Below are positions 25,119 to 36,643 of a DNA stretch of 64,000 nt, one piece after another. The DNA is from Fasciolopsis buskii (taxonomy: Eukaryota; Platyhelminthes; Trematoda; Plagiorchiida; Fasciolidae), in NCBI GenBank assembly GCA_008360955.1, contig LUCM01004792.1, forward strand, positions 89,268 through 153,267, in the 5' to 3' direction. Made by a program: the position numbers and the translations under genes. Numbering within the stretch: position 1 is the first letter of the stretch; each line of letters opens with the position of its first letter. The notes under the pieces are model-generated. The model saw only the letters and a list, made by a program, of their open reading frames with translations. It did not search any database and had not been told where the DNA came from.

Positions 25119-25488
25119 ATGAAAGTTGCAGGGCAGAATAGTGGAAGTCATTCGCTTTGCACCAATTTGTCGGAAAACCTTGGAATAATAAAATATCGAC
25201 GTGCTTCGCTGTGTCTTGCATCTTGCTCACTTCTCATCCTGGCGCTTATTTCCATATTTTCTTATTCCAAACACAGCTGGAGCAAAGGAACTGGTATCTT
25301 GCATCCATCGGACAAGAGAAACAGTCACAAACCGACTGTAGGATTTCATTGGCCCAATTCAAACGTGCCAACAGAAAAAGTCCGACATTCCACCTCCACG
25401 TTTTTGAGTCAAGGCGGATGTCCGATGTGCAGGACGTCGGAGTTCGATGCGAATCAGTGCAGGGATCCGGGGAAAATAAATTGCATGA
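25119..25488 (+). CDS. Candidate first exon of a type II membrane protein
   Basis: The frame opens at ATG 25,119 and reaches a good donor TGA|GTAAGT at 25,489, giving 123 codons and exit phase 1. The N-terminus is polar with basic K-Y-R-R before a hydrophobic segment (about residues 30-48, L-C-L-A-S-C-S-L-L-I-L-A-L-I-S-I-F), then a polar serine/proline-rich stem, then a cysteine cluster (C-P-M-C...C...C) near the splice site. That cytosol-anchor-stem plan is typical of Golgi glycosyltransferases and other type II proteins, but no catalytic motif is present, so the function is only a guess. A short upstream ATG at 25,106 overlaps the start. Length is near the chance limit. Confidence 0.33.
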
Positions 25489-27597
25489 GTAAGTGTTTTT
25501 CATTCGACAATGTTCATTATACGGTCTAATTCGGGCTGGGCTGCTGCAACAGTATTTGACGAATTGCTTGAGTTAGCGCTTGATTAGAATGGAAATTTTG
25601 TCTCTTAAAATATGGCATTCCCAGTGGGAGACGGATATGTTTCTAATCCATATTCTAAGTAGTTAGACAGCTGATATTATTGATAATTAAATCAGCAAAC
25701 CCGGTAAATAAACTTTTTTTAATTTCTTGATAAATTTTATGGGAATTTTAGAGCAGTTGCCATGATTAAATTCAGCCAACCATAGCCCTACGGTCGGGGA
25801 AAATCCATTCATAGTTTGGAGTTGGCATCATCAAAAAATGCAATTACTTCGAATTATCCAGCTCCGTTTATCTTTTTTGCTCGGAGGTATTGCGTCTCTG
25901 GGTAAAGGCATGTTGGTAATTACATGAAAAAGCAAAATTGCAAAATAAACTGCAATTTCAATGTTATCAGTAAGAGCGACTTAGCCTTTTGCCCCAGCTG
26001 ACTTATACTTGCCTAACTGTCATTCAAAAACTAAATCTGCATTAACGCTCTCGTTACCGTACATGATGAGTCGGCCGGAGGTTGCCGGTTTGATTCCATG
26101 TTTCGGAGTAGAGTTGGCTTTTTAATGTAGACATTCCAAGACTATTTTGTGCCAACTTTAATACTACAAATAAGGCATCCCCAAGACTTTTGGTTCACCG
26201 AGAATAGTCACTCTTTAACGAAATGTCTTTTTATCTCTTTCTTTTCTGTTTTCCATTTTGAAGTCCTCTATTATCCATTTTAATGATCGCCAGCTCTTTG
26301 CGAATTGTTAGGCGATAGACTCAAAACGTTTGCAATCCAGTACGCACAGATGCCTTTAAAAGCTAATTTTTGGGTGACCGCCAGTGAGGTATAATCGTCA
26401 AGTGTGATCGTTTGCAAACGTTCGTCAAATACCGCAGCATTTTGCTTTGGCGAATGTGATGGAATACGCGTTGCATGGAACTTAAAAGCGTGGCAGATTT
26501 AGACCAGTCCGGACGCAACCTTCTACCGTGTTATTTTTCTTTGGTGAAACGTTCACTTGTTGTTGGTAATGTTGTTGTTACAGTTGTAGAAAACCGGAAC
26601 TAACTTGTACAGTGTTTTTTTTCTCGCAGTACACGTAAGTCAACGGTCAACACAAATGTTTTGGGAATGGTAAAAGTTTTCCGATAAATTTCTTATGTTC
26701 CAACTGGCAAAATACTTTGTCTGTGATCAGAATAACGTGTTGCTATTTTTCTGCTTTTAGGGTTTGATCCCCACATGAATTGTATTTGCGCTTGTAGAAT
26801 ATATATAAATATATGTAGACAGAGACCCTAAGTGAAAGTACATAGCATTTAACATTTTTGCCAAAAATGGCTGCCCCATTAGTCCTAAGATATCCCTGCC
26901 TCTCGACAGTTGTTAAACCCTTGTCATTAGTGTTCTGCTTGATGCGTTGCAAAGATCGTTTCCAAAAACTAGACTAAAGAGGAATTCAAAACCATTCGTT
27001 ATTTTTGTTCACTCCACTGACCAATTTGAGATTTAATCGATCAAGTAATTAGCTGTCAATTGCAGTAGTAAAAGTGGTTATAAGATGAAACACAGTTGGA
27101 TGACGTGCTGCGGCAAACAGCGTATGGTCATCAGGTAAAAACAAGTGATTGAAATAATCCTTCGAAAGCGGAAGCCTTAGTGAGTTGTTTCAGTCGGCTT
27201 GAAAATTTCGTTGGTCGTAGTGCGTTGCACTGAATCTTCAGTATATTAAACGCACCTTAAAATTCAAAACTCTTAGTAATCTGCTTGATACTGCATACTC
27301 ATAAAAACTGACGTATATATCTACATGCGCAGGTATTTCCGAATCTCACGGGAGAATGGTTTCATGAACAATTTCCTCTTTAGTTGATAATAGCAAAACA
27401 AAAGAAATAATTAAGTTTATATTCCTTGCATTCAGCAGGATCAAACTGGGCTCTGTGACAATAAGCGGAGATTTGGATTCATATACCAAACAAACATCCT
27501 GGGAGTTTAACTCCCATTGATTTTTGTCTGCTTACAAACATCGTAACCAAGAAGCATTACGAGTCTGCCAGGGAGAGTAAATCAAGATTTGTGAATA
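25489..27597. other. Mostly noncoding; no recognisable gene beyond the small exon candidate
   Basis: AT-rich sequence. A B-box-like GGTTTGATTCC at about 26,090 and another near 26,760 lack matching A boxes. The 26,743-26,952 - strand frame contains a run of tyrosines and isoleucines from an AT-repeat tract (about 26,795-26,820) and is unlikely to be coding. Confidence 0.5.
26630..26669 (+). other. Candidate 40-nt exon with strong acceptor
   Basis: A branch-like CTAAC lies at 26,600-26,604, followed by a T-rich tract and CTCGCAG ending 26,629: one of the best acceptors seen in the window. The next 40 nt are open (R-K-S-T-V-N-T-N-V-L-G-M) up to a donor-like ATG|GTAAAA. A GTAAGT only 5 nt after the acceptor is an alternative, implausibly close donor. 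Confidence 0.2.
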
Positions 27598-27740
27598 CCA
27601 GGACCAAATAACGCAATGAGTGTGTTGAAAAATTTGATTGTGGAACTAGCCTTGAGAAAGACTACCCAGAGTAGTCGATACGTTGTAGCATTGCATCCAC
27701 CAAGAACGTTGTGTTATTAACATTATATCAATCACAATAA
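27598..27740 (+). repeat. Penelope-like 3'-end motif, copy 3
   Basis: Shares CCAGGACCAAAT at its left edge with copy 2 and ends in the same CATTATATCA-TCACAATAA tail. The hairpin arms are best preserved here: CTTGAGAAAG, then ACTAC-CCAGA-GTAGT (a perfect 5-bp stem), then CGATACGTTG with one change in the GAAAC box. Confidence 0.6.
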
Positions 27741-28215
27741 AAAATCAAAGATTCGTTCATAAAAATTTTGCGCCAGTTCTGTTAGATCTCCAGAACCAAT
27801 AAAAAATATCAATCGATCGGTTAGCCATTAACCTTCAGGAGTATTTTTCACATGTTGATGCAGTAACCACTATCCCCAGCGTGAAAATGCACTTTACTCA
27901 AACTGAAAGAAGCTCGCGAATTTCCGTACAACTGTTCACTAACTAGGTTGCTCATATAATTATTACTTCAGTGCACAAAACCTTTCGAGTAACATTAATA
28001 TTCAGGAGGTGTGAGTTTATGTGAATTGTACATATGACACCATTGTACCTGCACCGAATTTACGACACTAATAAAGAAAAGTACTCCATTGAGAAATACA
28101 GGTACCCTTGAATTCGTTGAGTAGAACACGGATATTTTTTTGAAGAGAATGCCCTATCTTCAGATTGCATGACGTCTAAGAATGGAAAAACAATATCTGA
28201 ACAATTAAAAGGAAG

Positions 28216-28728
28216 ACAAAATATTTTCTGAGCACTTCCTTTCGGAATTTCCCACTTTGCATTAAGGACGACATCACATACCGGGCACTCATCAACGAAA
28301 TTAAGAAGCTATGAGATCGGGGAACGTAATATATACTATCAGTGAGTAGGATAACTGTATTTCCTGCCTTGTCTAGCGAATAATCCATACTCCAAATCCG
28401 AAGGCATTTGGGACCTTCAAACATTATTCAACTGTATCTGAACGATTGCGCATGAAATACTGGTATTACCCTCTGTCAGGATTACAACAAATTAATTCCC
28501 ATAGTAACGTTTCATCAAGAGCATGAGTAACTCTGTAGTCAATCTCGCATGCGGTTATTGTTACCAATGTCGGGCATGTTCGAGGCATTGTCTATTCGTA
28601 AGGCATGCCGCAAACGATGGATACGTTTATTTTAAAATATGATGGTTTCAAAACCTACTGCTCTATCTAGCTTACTGTTTCACTGTTACCACGACTCAAG
28701 CGATTAACTTAGAGCGTTTCAATGGCTT
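28216..28728 (-). repeat. Right copy of the long-range inverted repeat
   Basis: Reverse complement of 1-513. The outer part (about 28,404-28,728) is identical to bases 1-325; the inner part carries about a dozen substitutions. The matching open frame on the - strand (28,176-28,424) differs from its partner almost only at amino-acid-changing positions. The true outer limit cannot be set because the partner runs off the window. Confidence 0.9.
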
Positions 28729-29079
28729 TGTTATAAGGTTGACTTTAATCGAAATCAAAACCGTTCAAAAACGAAGTTTTTCTCTGTTCCTCATCAACCG
28801 AGAACATTAGAGCCGAACAAATGCAAAATACACTAAGTACCACATAATAATTTTCGGCCTGTACTCGCTGGGGTAATGTTGATTAGAATACTGGATAAAA
28901 TGCGTGTTTGTTTTGGGCAAACGAACCTACTGTCAATGCTGAATATTCACTAACGTAAATACTAAGACTCTTCTGCAAACGTTTGTGAAATTTCCATACT
29001 GCATCAGAATTCGATTTTTTCTATTTAGACGCGCTTACCAAGACAGCTGATATTTTTATGCATTTAAGTGGGCTTATTC

Positions 29080-29740
29080 CAAGGCTTATCTCCGATTTGT
29101 GCCACCATTCGTCTTCAGTGAATCAGTAGGTAATGCCATAGTATCCCCGATACTTTCAACATTGTCACAAAGAAAGTTCTGCAGAGCGCCTTGTATGGTG
29201 TTTTGGTCGGGGGAGTTGAAGTCCTCCCAGGGAATAGAGTTTTTCACTTCGAATATACTGATGATATCGCCTTGTTGAGTGGCAATTTGTAGGCAACTCG
29301 AAGTGCTTCAGACCGCTGGTAATTCAAGTTTCTCTAATGATTTTGTTTTTGTACCTGCAAAATCAAGAATATGTCTTATGCTTGGCAGGAACCCGCTGGC
29401 TCGAAGTCCAGGAAATCGCAGTCCATTGATTCTCAAAAACCCACGGAATCTGATCCACAACGTGGTAGGAGTGTTGTCGAAAGGAGCACTTCACGAATTA
29501 CAGAAACTATGGCAACTCTCGTTAACCCGCGAGTGTTGTAGTGCCGCCATTACATCTGGCTTTCCTTCAAAGGAATAGTGTACAATGCCACAGTCGCTAG
29601 TATTCTACAGGGTCACGAAACCTGGCCTCTCGGTTTCGGGGTTCTTCAGAAAATGTTCGTTTCACTACCGATATCACTGACGCATTGCTCGTGTCATGGT
29701 GGGAACACGGGGTGAGTCGATCACGTATGTCATCTAATAG
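29080..29740 (+). pseudogene. LINE reverse transcriptase fragment, palm to C-terminus, decayed
   Basis: Reading through frame changes gives V-L-Q-S-A-L-Y-G-V-L, then the catalytic box as E-Y-T-D-D-I-A-L-L-S (29,251-29,280), then V-Y-N-A-T-V-A-S-I-L-Q-G-H-E-T-W-P-L (ETWPL at 29,617-29,631) and W-W-E-H-G-V-S (from 29,697). This is the order expected for the non-LTR element type also found at 44-46.8 kb. The catalytic aspartates survive (YTDD), but stops and frameshifts make it inactive. The endonuclease half is absent: a 5'-truncated copy. The small 29,279-29,578 open frame is a by-product of one frame. Confidence 0.75.
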
Positions 29741-32700
29741 CTGCGGTCTATGATAGTACAATGGCTTTCCAGTAAGCATCTGAAGCATTGGATCACACAA
29801 CTCCCAATTTGATTTACCAATAACGATGAACAAAGGTGCCTTAACGGGACCGATCTGAGATTTCTATTGCTAAACGTTATTTTTGCTAAAAACACTACAG
29901 AGTATCTGTGATAGGTTTTTAGGTAATCAGGGTCGCAACACACTGTAAATTGCACACAGTTAAGCTGGCATAGTTAATCCGAGGGCACCGCGACGCTCGA
30001 TCGCGTATATAACAACCATAACGATATCTGACCAGTTAGCCTTGGGCCCCGGTGTCTCAATTAAGATATTCTAATATAAGCTATAATGTTGTATCGTACA
30101 TGCTTGTATCTTTGAAATGTACTTCGGCTTGATTACATTTTTTAATTCTATTAAGACCGTTCATCGCGCCATAGTAGAAACTCCCCTTAATAAATGCAAA
30201 GTCACGCCGGGGTTTATATGTTTGATCCATTTGAGTCTTGCATCTTCTGTGTCCACACTTCAGTGAAACCAAAATCGCAACTCATGTCGTCCACATTGTA
30301 TGATTTCTGAATTACCTAATGATTGTCCTTCAGCTATGTGCTGTTTGCTCTCAGATTATTTGGCAAGCAACATGTCGGTCCACTACATTCGTGAACAGTA
30401 GATTGTTCGCGCTGGTTCACTGGGATGTAGTTTGCATAGCATCAGATGATTGTTTGCACTGTTTACTGCTGAGAACCATAACTGAGACAGGCCGGAACTC
30501 CTACACTGTGAACAGAAGGTCACCGATTGCGTCGAGGATAGTGGTGTTGGACCTTTCAACGGGTGAACATTTTACTAATTGAAGCATTTAGCACCTGATA
30601 CCGCAACGAGGTTTTAGTTGATATTTCAAGAAAATTTGGACCTTTGAGTCTGCAATTTGCAAACGGTCTATTCATAGATGGCGTTTTCTCGTGAATTAAT
30701 TCGAGAACTTCTTGCACCTTAAGTCTGTTAAGAAACCTGAGATTAGAATGGATCTGGCTGGCCGAGTTTATCGGAAGAAATTGAGTTTTTCACTGAAGTT
30801 TCTATCCGATACAGCATCTTTCGATATTGCTAAACGATCGCTGATTGTTGCCGAAGGACGACAAAAGTTCCAGCGTTTTCTAATTTGATTGAGACCTGCG
30901 AAAGATATGATCAAAATCATAATTTTCTGTCACATTTCTCAATGAATTGTAAAGGCGAGCTTTGGTTCGTACTTTGTATAAGCCTTCATAAACCTTAAGT
31001 AATTATTAGTGGTTCTCCTGTAATCTACTCAAGCAAGCTGGACCCAATACGTCACATTACCAATGTGAAAACACTCGTCTAATCTTCACTGGAACGATTT
31101 TGTTCGTGGAATAGTTATTCATGTGCACACTAAGCGGCTAGACGAAAATAGAAGCTTTATCATTTTCCAAATATTTCGATCATCAAGCACGAAGGCGGAG
31201 AATCGTTCATATAATCCACGTGAATGCAATATTTTGATCCATTTGGGCGAATGGTTGCGGCCAACTTTCTTATTCGCGACTGGAAAATGGAATGCATTTA
31301 TCATGCGTCAGCCACTGGACAACAAACCTGAAGTTCCATTATAACAGAACAACGAGATAAAGCTGGGGTCGGAAATAATCGAAAAAAGGCTGACCTCCGC
31401 TTGTCATATTCTCCGACGCAAAAATTTCGCCTTATGTCGTCGACGGACTGCTCACTTACAGGCAAACATTTGAGGTGCATCATTGTCGGACGGAAAACAA
31501 ACAGTTAATGTCGATTTAACTTGCTTGTGATGTGGATTATCTCGATAGCCATTCTTGACAGCAATAATTTATTAGAATAATTCATTGGGGAACCGGTGAT
31601 AAGTACAGAAGTGGGTTGCATTCAGTGTTAGCAAATATCGACTAAAATGGGGCGATAGGTCTTCGTAAGTAAACACCAGCCAGATGATGTCGAACCATAA
31701 TCTCTCCGATAGTTGGGACCAATAACCGCAGTCCAACTAACCTGAACGTTGAAACGGCGTTAAACGATTACAATGCCTTGTCTTTACAAAATTCATCAAG
31801 CCGTCTAGTGATACTTATCTCCCTAAACAACCTTTTAATGCGGTCATTCCTACATCATGCCACATCTACCATTTTCCTGATGTGGTCGAGTCGGCAAACA
31901 AGGCCGGTTACAAATGGCGCACTGAGGTTGAAAAAATGTTTTTTAGCACCATTCTTTTCTTCACCGTGACTGAAAGTATCTTCTTCACCAGCGACAGACG
32001 AGACAAAGCAACATTTTGACAAACAAGTAACTCACAAGGGAAAAATAAATTACGGATTCATTCTGTCCGCTCTTATTAAACAGTGAGCTATTTCATTCGC
32101 GTTATCCATATTTGTCACGCGACAAACAGAGAGTAACTGGACACGCTAGGTTGTGGTAAAATTGAACTTCGAGCTTGACAATGCAACTTATACGGTAGTC
32201 ATTTGTAACTAGTCATAATCAGATGGCCCATATCAAAACGGCGGACAATGATTTTTCAAAACAATCTTAGAAGAAATATAGTAGTAGACTACAGATATCT
32301 AAGACGTCTCGTTTTGATTCACAATTTGTTTCCTGAAGACGAAAATATGATTTTGTCAATGCATTTCGAACTTCTTTATGAACATTTGAAAATGCAATTC
32401 AGGAAATATTTCGATGAAGAATAGCCAACCAAACTAATTTCCAAAGACAAAGGTTTTACTAGTAGGCAGAACATGCACACGCAATTAGCACTTATGTGAT
32501 TGGGCCTCACCTTAAAATAGCTCAGGTATTGATTAAAATGATGAAAGACCATGATGTGTATCGTTTTCATTGTCCTTTAAAGGCTAAATAACGTAGAAAG
32601 ATGAAAAAGCTTGTCTCGGACGAGGTGGTTTGCAAGTAATCTAAATCAGTTCTGTTTCCTACCTGAATGAAATGCAGCTTCCGAAAATTCACTTCGAAAC

Positions 32701-34293
32701 GTTTTGCAGATTAAGACGGTTTCTGAAATAAAAATTGAAACGATCGTTATGACGAATGGGTGATCCTAGAATTGAGGTATTCAAATTGAATTTGCTTGAC
32801 AAAAATGTCATATTTTCTTTGAATTTTAGCAAATATTTTAGGTTGGTGAAAAGATATTAAATATTCTCCCATTTCGTCACCTTTTCACTAGGAGCGTTGG
32901 TACCCTTGACCATCTATGTTCCATCAAAGCCACTTAGTTGAGCTCATCCTTTCCCTTGACAGTGATTAAATGTGCTTTCCGTATGTGACAAAAATCGTTC
33001 CGAAATATTAAACTTTACGGAAAAAAATCGATAATTTTGTGTTATGTGCATCCCAACTACAAACTGGATTAGACAAGCTAATCAAAAGTGATTGGAAAAC
33101 GGTACTTTTATCTTTGAACAGTCGCAAACGATTTAGCATATTAGCAGGAAATTCGGCATGTTTGGGTTTAAGGAATGAACTGTTTGCATTTGTGCATTGA
33201 TTGGACTTCAGGCATTACGATACAGAAAAAAGTTAGGTTTTCCGTTCTTTGCTTGCATACAGGAAACAACGTTAAAATTCTTAGTTTTCTGCTGTAATCC
33301 CTTAAATGTCACAATTTTATTCAACGTCTATTTAGTTCGACTATAATAGTGCTGGTAACAAAATTTATTGTGTTCGAATCAAACAGCGCATTGGCAGACA
33401 GGAAAAATCTGTGCTGATTTATAAGCAGGGATTACCAGCTATGTAATGAATAATGCATTTTCTATTTCGAATCCACAAAGCGACAAGACAGCAAAGTTGT
33501 AACCCGGCTGGAAACGTGGCAGCTGGTCACGTTGCAATTCATCAAACATTTTGTCTGTTCTACTAGTTCTACTATGTTATGGAATGCAAGTGATAACGTT
33601 ACTGATGCCGTTAATGACGATTCTGCTTTTCTGGCAACAAAATTTTCCGACCATCTGACGGCTGCTTCTCATCTGGTTTAACGGACCGAACATGAAATGT
33701 TTTGGTTCCCTAACCGCGTACGTCTTCCTGCGAATTACGGCTAGTCAGGTCTAGTCTAGCGTTCGAACTTATGACGTTTTTGTGCATACCTCCATGCAGC
33801 CACGTCACTCATAGGCTAGTCTGCAAATGTAGCAGTTCGGAAGTCATTGGACTCTTAGTCCTTTGGTAAGCAACTCATTAGATTTTACTTCTTTTACTGA
33901 ATGCTTGTGTTCATCTCTCGTCACTCAGAAAAACCGATGGGACTTGCGCTGTCGAATTTTTCAAAATTTGTTTCAGGAGTGAAAAATGTTTACTCATAAG
34001 TCTAAGCAATTACTTACTTAAGATAAAAGTTAGTATAGCAGTATCATTCGCTAAAGTCGAGGTAAATGGAGCACAGAGCGTAAAAGGAAACTTTTGCACA
34101 GACCGAGAAAGGGATCCTAGTTTAATTTAATTTCTGAACTGAAAATATTAGTACCATGCAGATTAAATATTAGAGAACTAAAGCCGAACTATAAAAAATG
34201 GAGCCCTACCATTACTGTCCGTCCTAATTTGCAAAAGACTCTCATTTACGCAACGGTTAATTCGCCACAATTCATCACCCTTAAGGTCTGAAC
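29741..34293. other. No recognisable gene
   Basis: The most protein-like patch is 31,123-31,483, where + and - strand frames are both open (31,123-31,344 +; 31,301-31,483 -, the latter with a TGCCT|GTAAGT donor-like site). No domain recognised. The rest is AT-rich with short frames. 33,740-33,880 has a GTTCGAA core without a convincing partner box. Confidence 0.45.
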
Positions 34294-34370
34294 TGCAAGT
34301 GGTCAAACAGTCAGCCTCGTGTACCTTCAAGTCGAGGGTCGTGGGTTCAGATCCTAGCACCGCCAGTCAA
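34294..34370 (+). repeat. tRNA-like SINE head
   Basis: TGCAAGTGGTCAA (34,294-34,306) resembles an A box and GGGTTCAGATCC (34,343-34,354) a B box, with a GTCGAGGGTCGTG stretch between them like the variable arm of a class II tRNA. The 3' part ends CCTAGCACCGCCA. Pairing is too poor for a working tRNA. Confidence 0.45.
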
Positions 34371-36020
34371 GCTTCTATTTGGTAGCCCCTTAAAAGTTAC
34401 CATACTTTTCCAGAAATTGGAGCATATCGTGGTCTTGTGACTATGCGAAGAAAAATTGACAAAATAAATGTACAGCAAAAGAGCTTTATTGAACATGGTC
34501 GCAATCTAAAGAGGGTAAAATTGAAATGAAAGTGCAACTGCTGAGAAGGCCAGTAAGAACCTCAAAGTTCTGCCTCCTGACCATTTAAAAATCAGGAATT
34601 AAACGTATCGCGAACAGCTTGGCAGTATTAATGAAATTAACAGGGTAATATAGCCTAAGTTAGCACCAACACCCGGTTGTGTTTAAAAATAGGGATGGAA
34701 CACGATTTGTATTAGGAAAACGATCGTCATGAACTAGCAAGAGCAATGAGGCATCCAACTTCTAGTGGTCCCGATAGTTGGATTTGTCCCTTTGATATAA
34801 CAGCTAATTATTTATGACAGCTAGCCATTTCGATTAGAAACAATATTTTAAAGCTTACATTCCGCACACTGAAGGATATGTTTAGTTCAGATACCTCTTA
34901 CGGACAGACAAGCCGAAATAAAAAGGTTGATAATTTCATCGAATTCATTGATATTTGGGTCTTTGGCAACAAAACACATTGAGCACTCTTTGAAAAATAA
35001 CATATTAACCATCAAGTTCTCTTTCCAACTATCCTTTACCGGTAAAAGTATGGACGAGCTGTAAAGAGGGAATGCATGCAAAGTTTTGCACTTCCGGTTT
35101 GTTGTCGATTCCAAGTGGATTCCGATTCGGCAAACGTAGTTTGTTTCATTATTTTTGGTTTCATACCATCAGTATACTGAATATTTTGAGAACATATGAT
35201 ACTGGATTGCACTGATTTCGCCTGCTGTGTATCGAATCAGCACCAGGTCGGATAACGCAGTTACTTATAAATGAAAAGAACATTTATAGGGCGCAACTGT
35301 ACGTGAAACGCTGACGAAGCAAATTGTTACCCGTATTAGATTATGCCTGCTGCATGAAATGCTTTAGTCACTCCAGGTCAAAGGAATTTAACTGAACCAA
35401 ATTCTTACATCTACCCATATTTACGGCCACTCTGATTTTTGTCTATTTGTTGGTCTTCGGAACATTCCAGCTTAGCACGGAGGTCACTTAGACAATTTAA
35501 ATATGAGGAAATCGAAAAAGTACGTACAAAATTGTCAGCTTTTATTTTATCAGCCTGTTTGTTTCTGGTCTCAAGAAAAGGCATTGTTGGAGTGATAAAA
35601 CCTAGTATTCTCTCAGCGGGTCAGTTGTTCGCCGTCTGTTCACATCCTTACTGTAGCCGATGATGCACGCATGTGGCGGCCGCATTTCCCCAGAAATGCT
35701 ACTCCTCTTTCATACTGTTCGCTGGTATTGTCTTTAGTACAATGTGGACAGAATAACCCCTTGCTGCTTTTGCGATTTCCTCCGATGTTCATTTTATTTG
35801 CGATTTTGTCAAGGAAAATTTCGCAAATTCCAATGAAGTAATGCTCGCATAAATGTTTGCCCAAGTTTTCGTGCATCCGTTTATCTGTGGGTGCCAATAA
35901 GGCGTATAGACATATGTACATAAATATATAATGCATGTCTGATATGGCAAAGCAAACAAGTAAATTCCTTGAAAATTACCACTGAGCACATTGAGAAAAC
36001 ACAAGTTGGCGAACAAGCTC
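34371..36020. other. No recognisable gene
   Basis: Contains an open 75-codon - strand frame (34,887-35,114) with a moderately protein-like, acidic-turned sequence and a GTAAGA donor-like end, and a 98-codon - strand frame (35,640-35,936). Neither shows a domain. Confidence 0.45.
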
Positions 36021-36179
36021 GTTTTCAGTGATTCGTACTCATGCCATTACATCACTATATATATATATATATCTTGACAAAATATTTTCGCTATAGGAAG
36101 GATCGGATTAGTCATATATGAATATGGGTGGGGAAGGGATTTGTGGTGTTAATTGTTTTGTTGTCTAGGGTTTGTATTG
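36021..36179 (+). repeat. Left arm of the Penelope-like inverted repeat
   Basis: Pairs with 36,488-36,643. Contains an (AT)n run at 36,057-36,073 and the purine-rich GGGTGGGGAAGGGA. Confidence 0.9.
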
Positions 36180-36514
36180 GGACGGGGGGTGGGCCAAGGG
36201 AGTTGAAGCGCAACCACAAATTGTTTTTGAGAACAAAGTGGAGGGTTGTGAAGACGGATTGCGACAGCTAACCCAGTGCTCAAGAGGTGACATTTTGCCA
36301 ACCTGGATTGTTGACCTCTGACCTTATACAGGGTCCGGAAAGCTTGCGTCACATTCACGGTGTGGTTAGTCTGTGCTAGATGTGAAACGACTGCGCTATT
36401 AAGTGACTTAATTGTTCCAGTGCCTAACCATGCCGGGTGGTGCTCACGGATGCGTTCAGACAAGCGCCTGGTCGTGCGGCCGATATACAATACAAACTCT
36501 AGACAACAAAACAA
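36149..36514 (-). pseudogene. GIY-YIG endonuclease domain of a Penelope-like element, truncated
   Basis: The 121-codon frame contains L-Y-I-G-R-T-T-R-R-L-S-E-R-I-R-E-H-H-P near its start: the YIG half of the GIY-YIG motif, the following arginine-rich helix and the glutamate/histidine block. It continues with N-S-A-V-V-S-H-L and L-C-S-Q-K-Q-F-V toward the C-terminus. This nuclease normally sits C-terminal to the reverse transcriptase and nicks target DNA for priming. The GIY strand and everything upstream are lost, cut exactly at the inner edge of the right inverted arm, and the stop codon lies within the left arm. The open frame is surprisingly intact, but the protein cannot be functional as seen. 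Confidence 0.85.
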
Positions 36515-36643
36515 TTAACACCACAAATCCCTTCCCCACCCATATTCATATATGACTAATCCAATCCTTCCTATAGTGAAAATATTTTGTCAAGATATAT
36601 ATATATATAGTGATGTAATGGCATGAGTACGAATCACTGAAAC
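36488..36643 (-). repeat. Right arm of the Penelope-like inverted repeat
   Basis: Inverted partner of 36,021-36,179 with a slightly shorter (AT)n run. Its inner edge interrupts the GIY-YIG reading frame. Confidence 0.9.

Larger units (their letters stand above)
36021..36643 (-). mobile_element. Penelope-like element remnant bounded by 156-159 bp inverted repeats
   Basis: A 308-bp core (36,180-36,487) coding for most of a GIY-YIG domain is flanked by inverted arms, 36,021-36,179 and 36,488-36,643, which differ at only a handful of positions plus the length of an (AT)n tract. Each arm carries TTTCAGTGATTCGTACTC at its outer end and GTTTGTATTG at its inner end. ACAAG occurs just outside both arms, a possible short target duplication. 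Penelope-like elements are known for unusual inverted and tandem terminal arrangements. The reverse transcriptase domain is missing altogether. Confidence 0.85.

Noticed and set aside
26743..26952. 69-codon - strand frame with a Tyr/Ile-rich stretch
   Set aside because: The stretch comes from an AT-repeat tract (TATATATAAATATATG); no motif or splice support.
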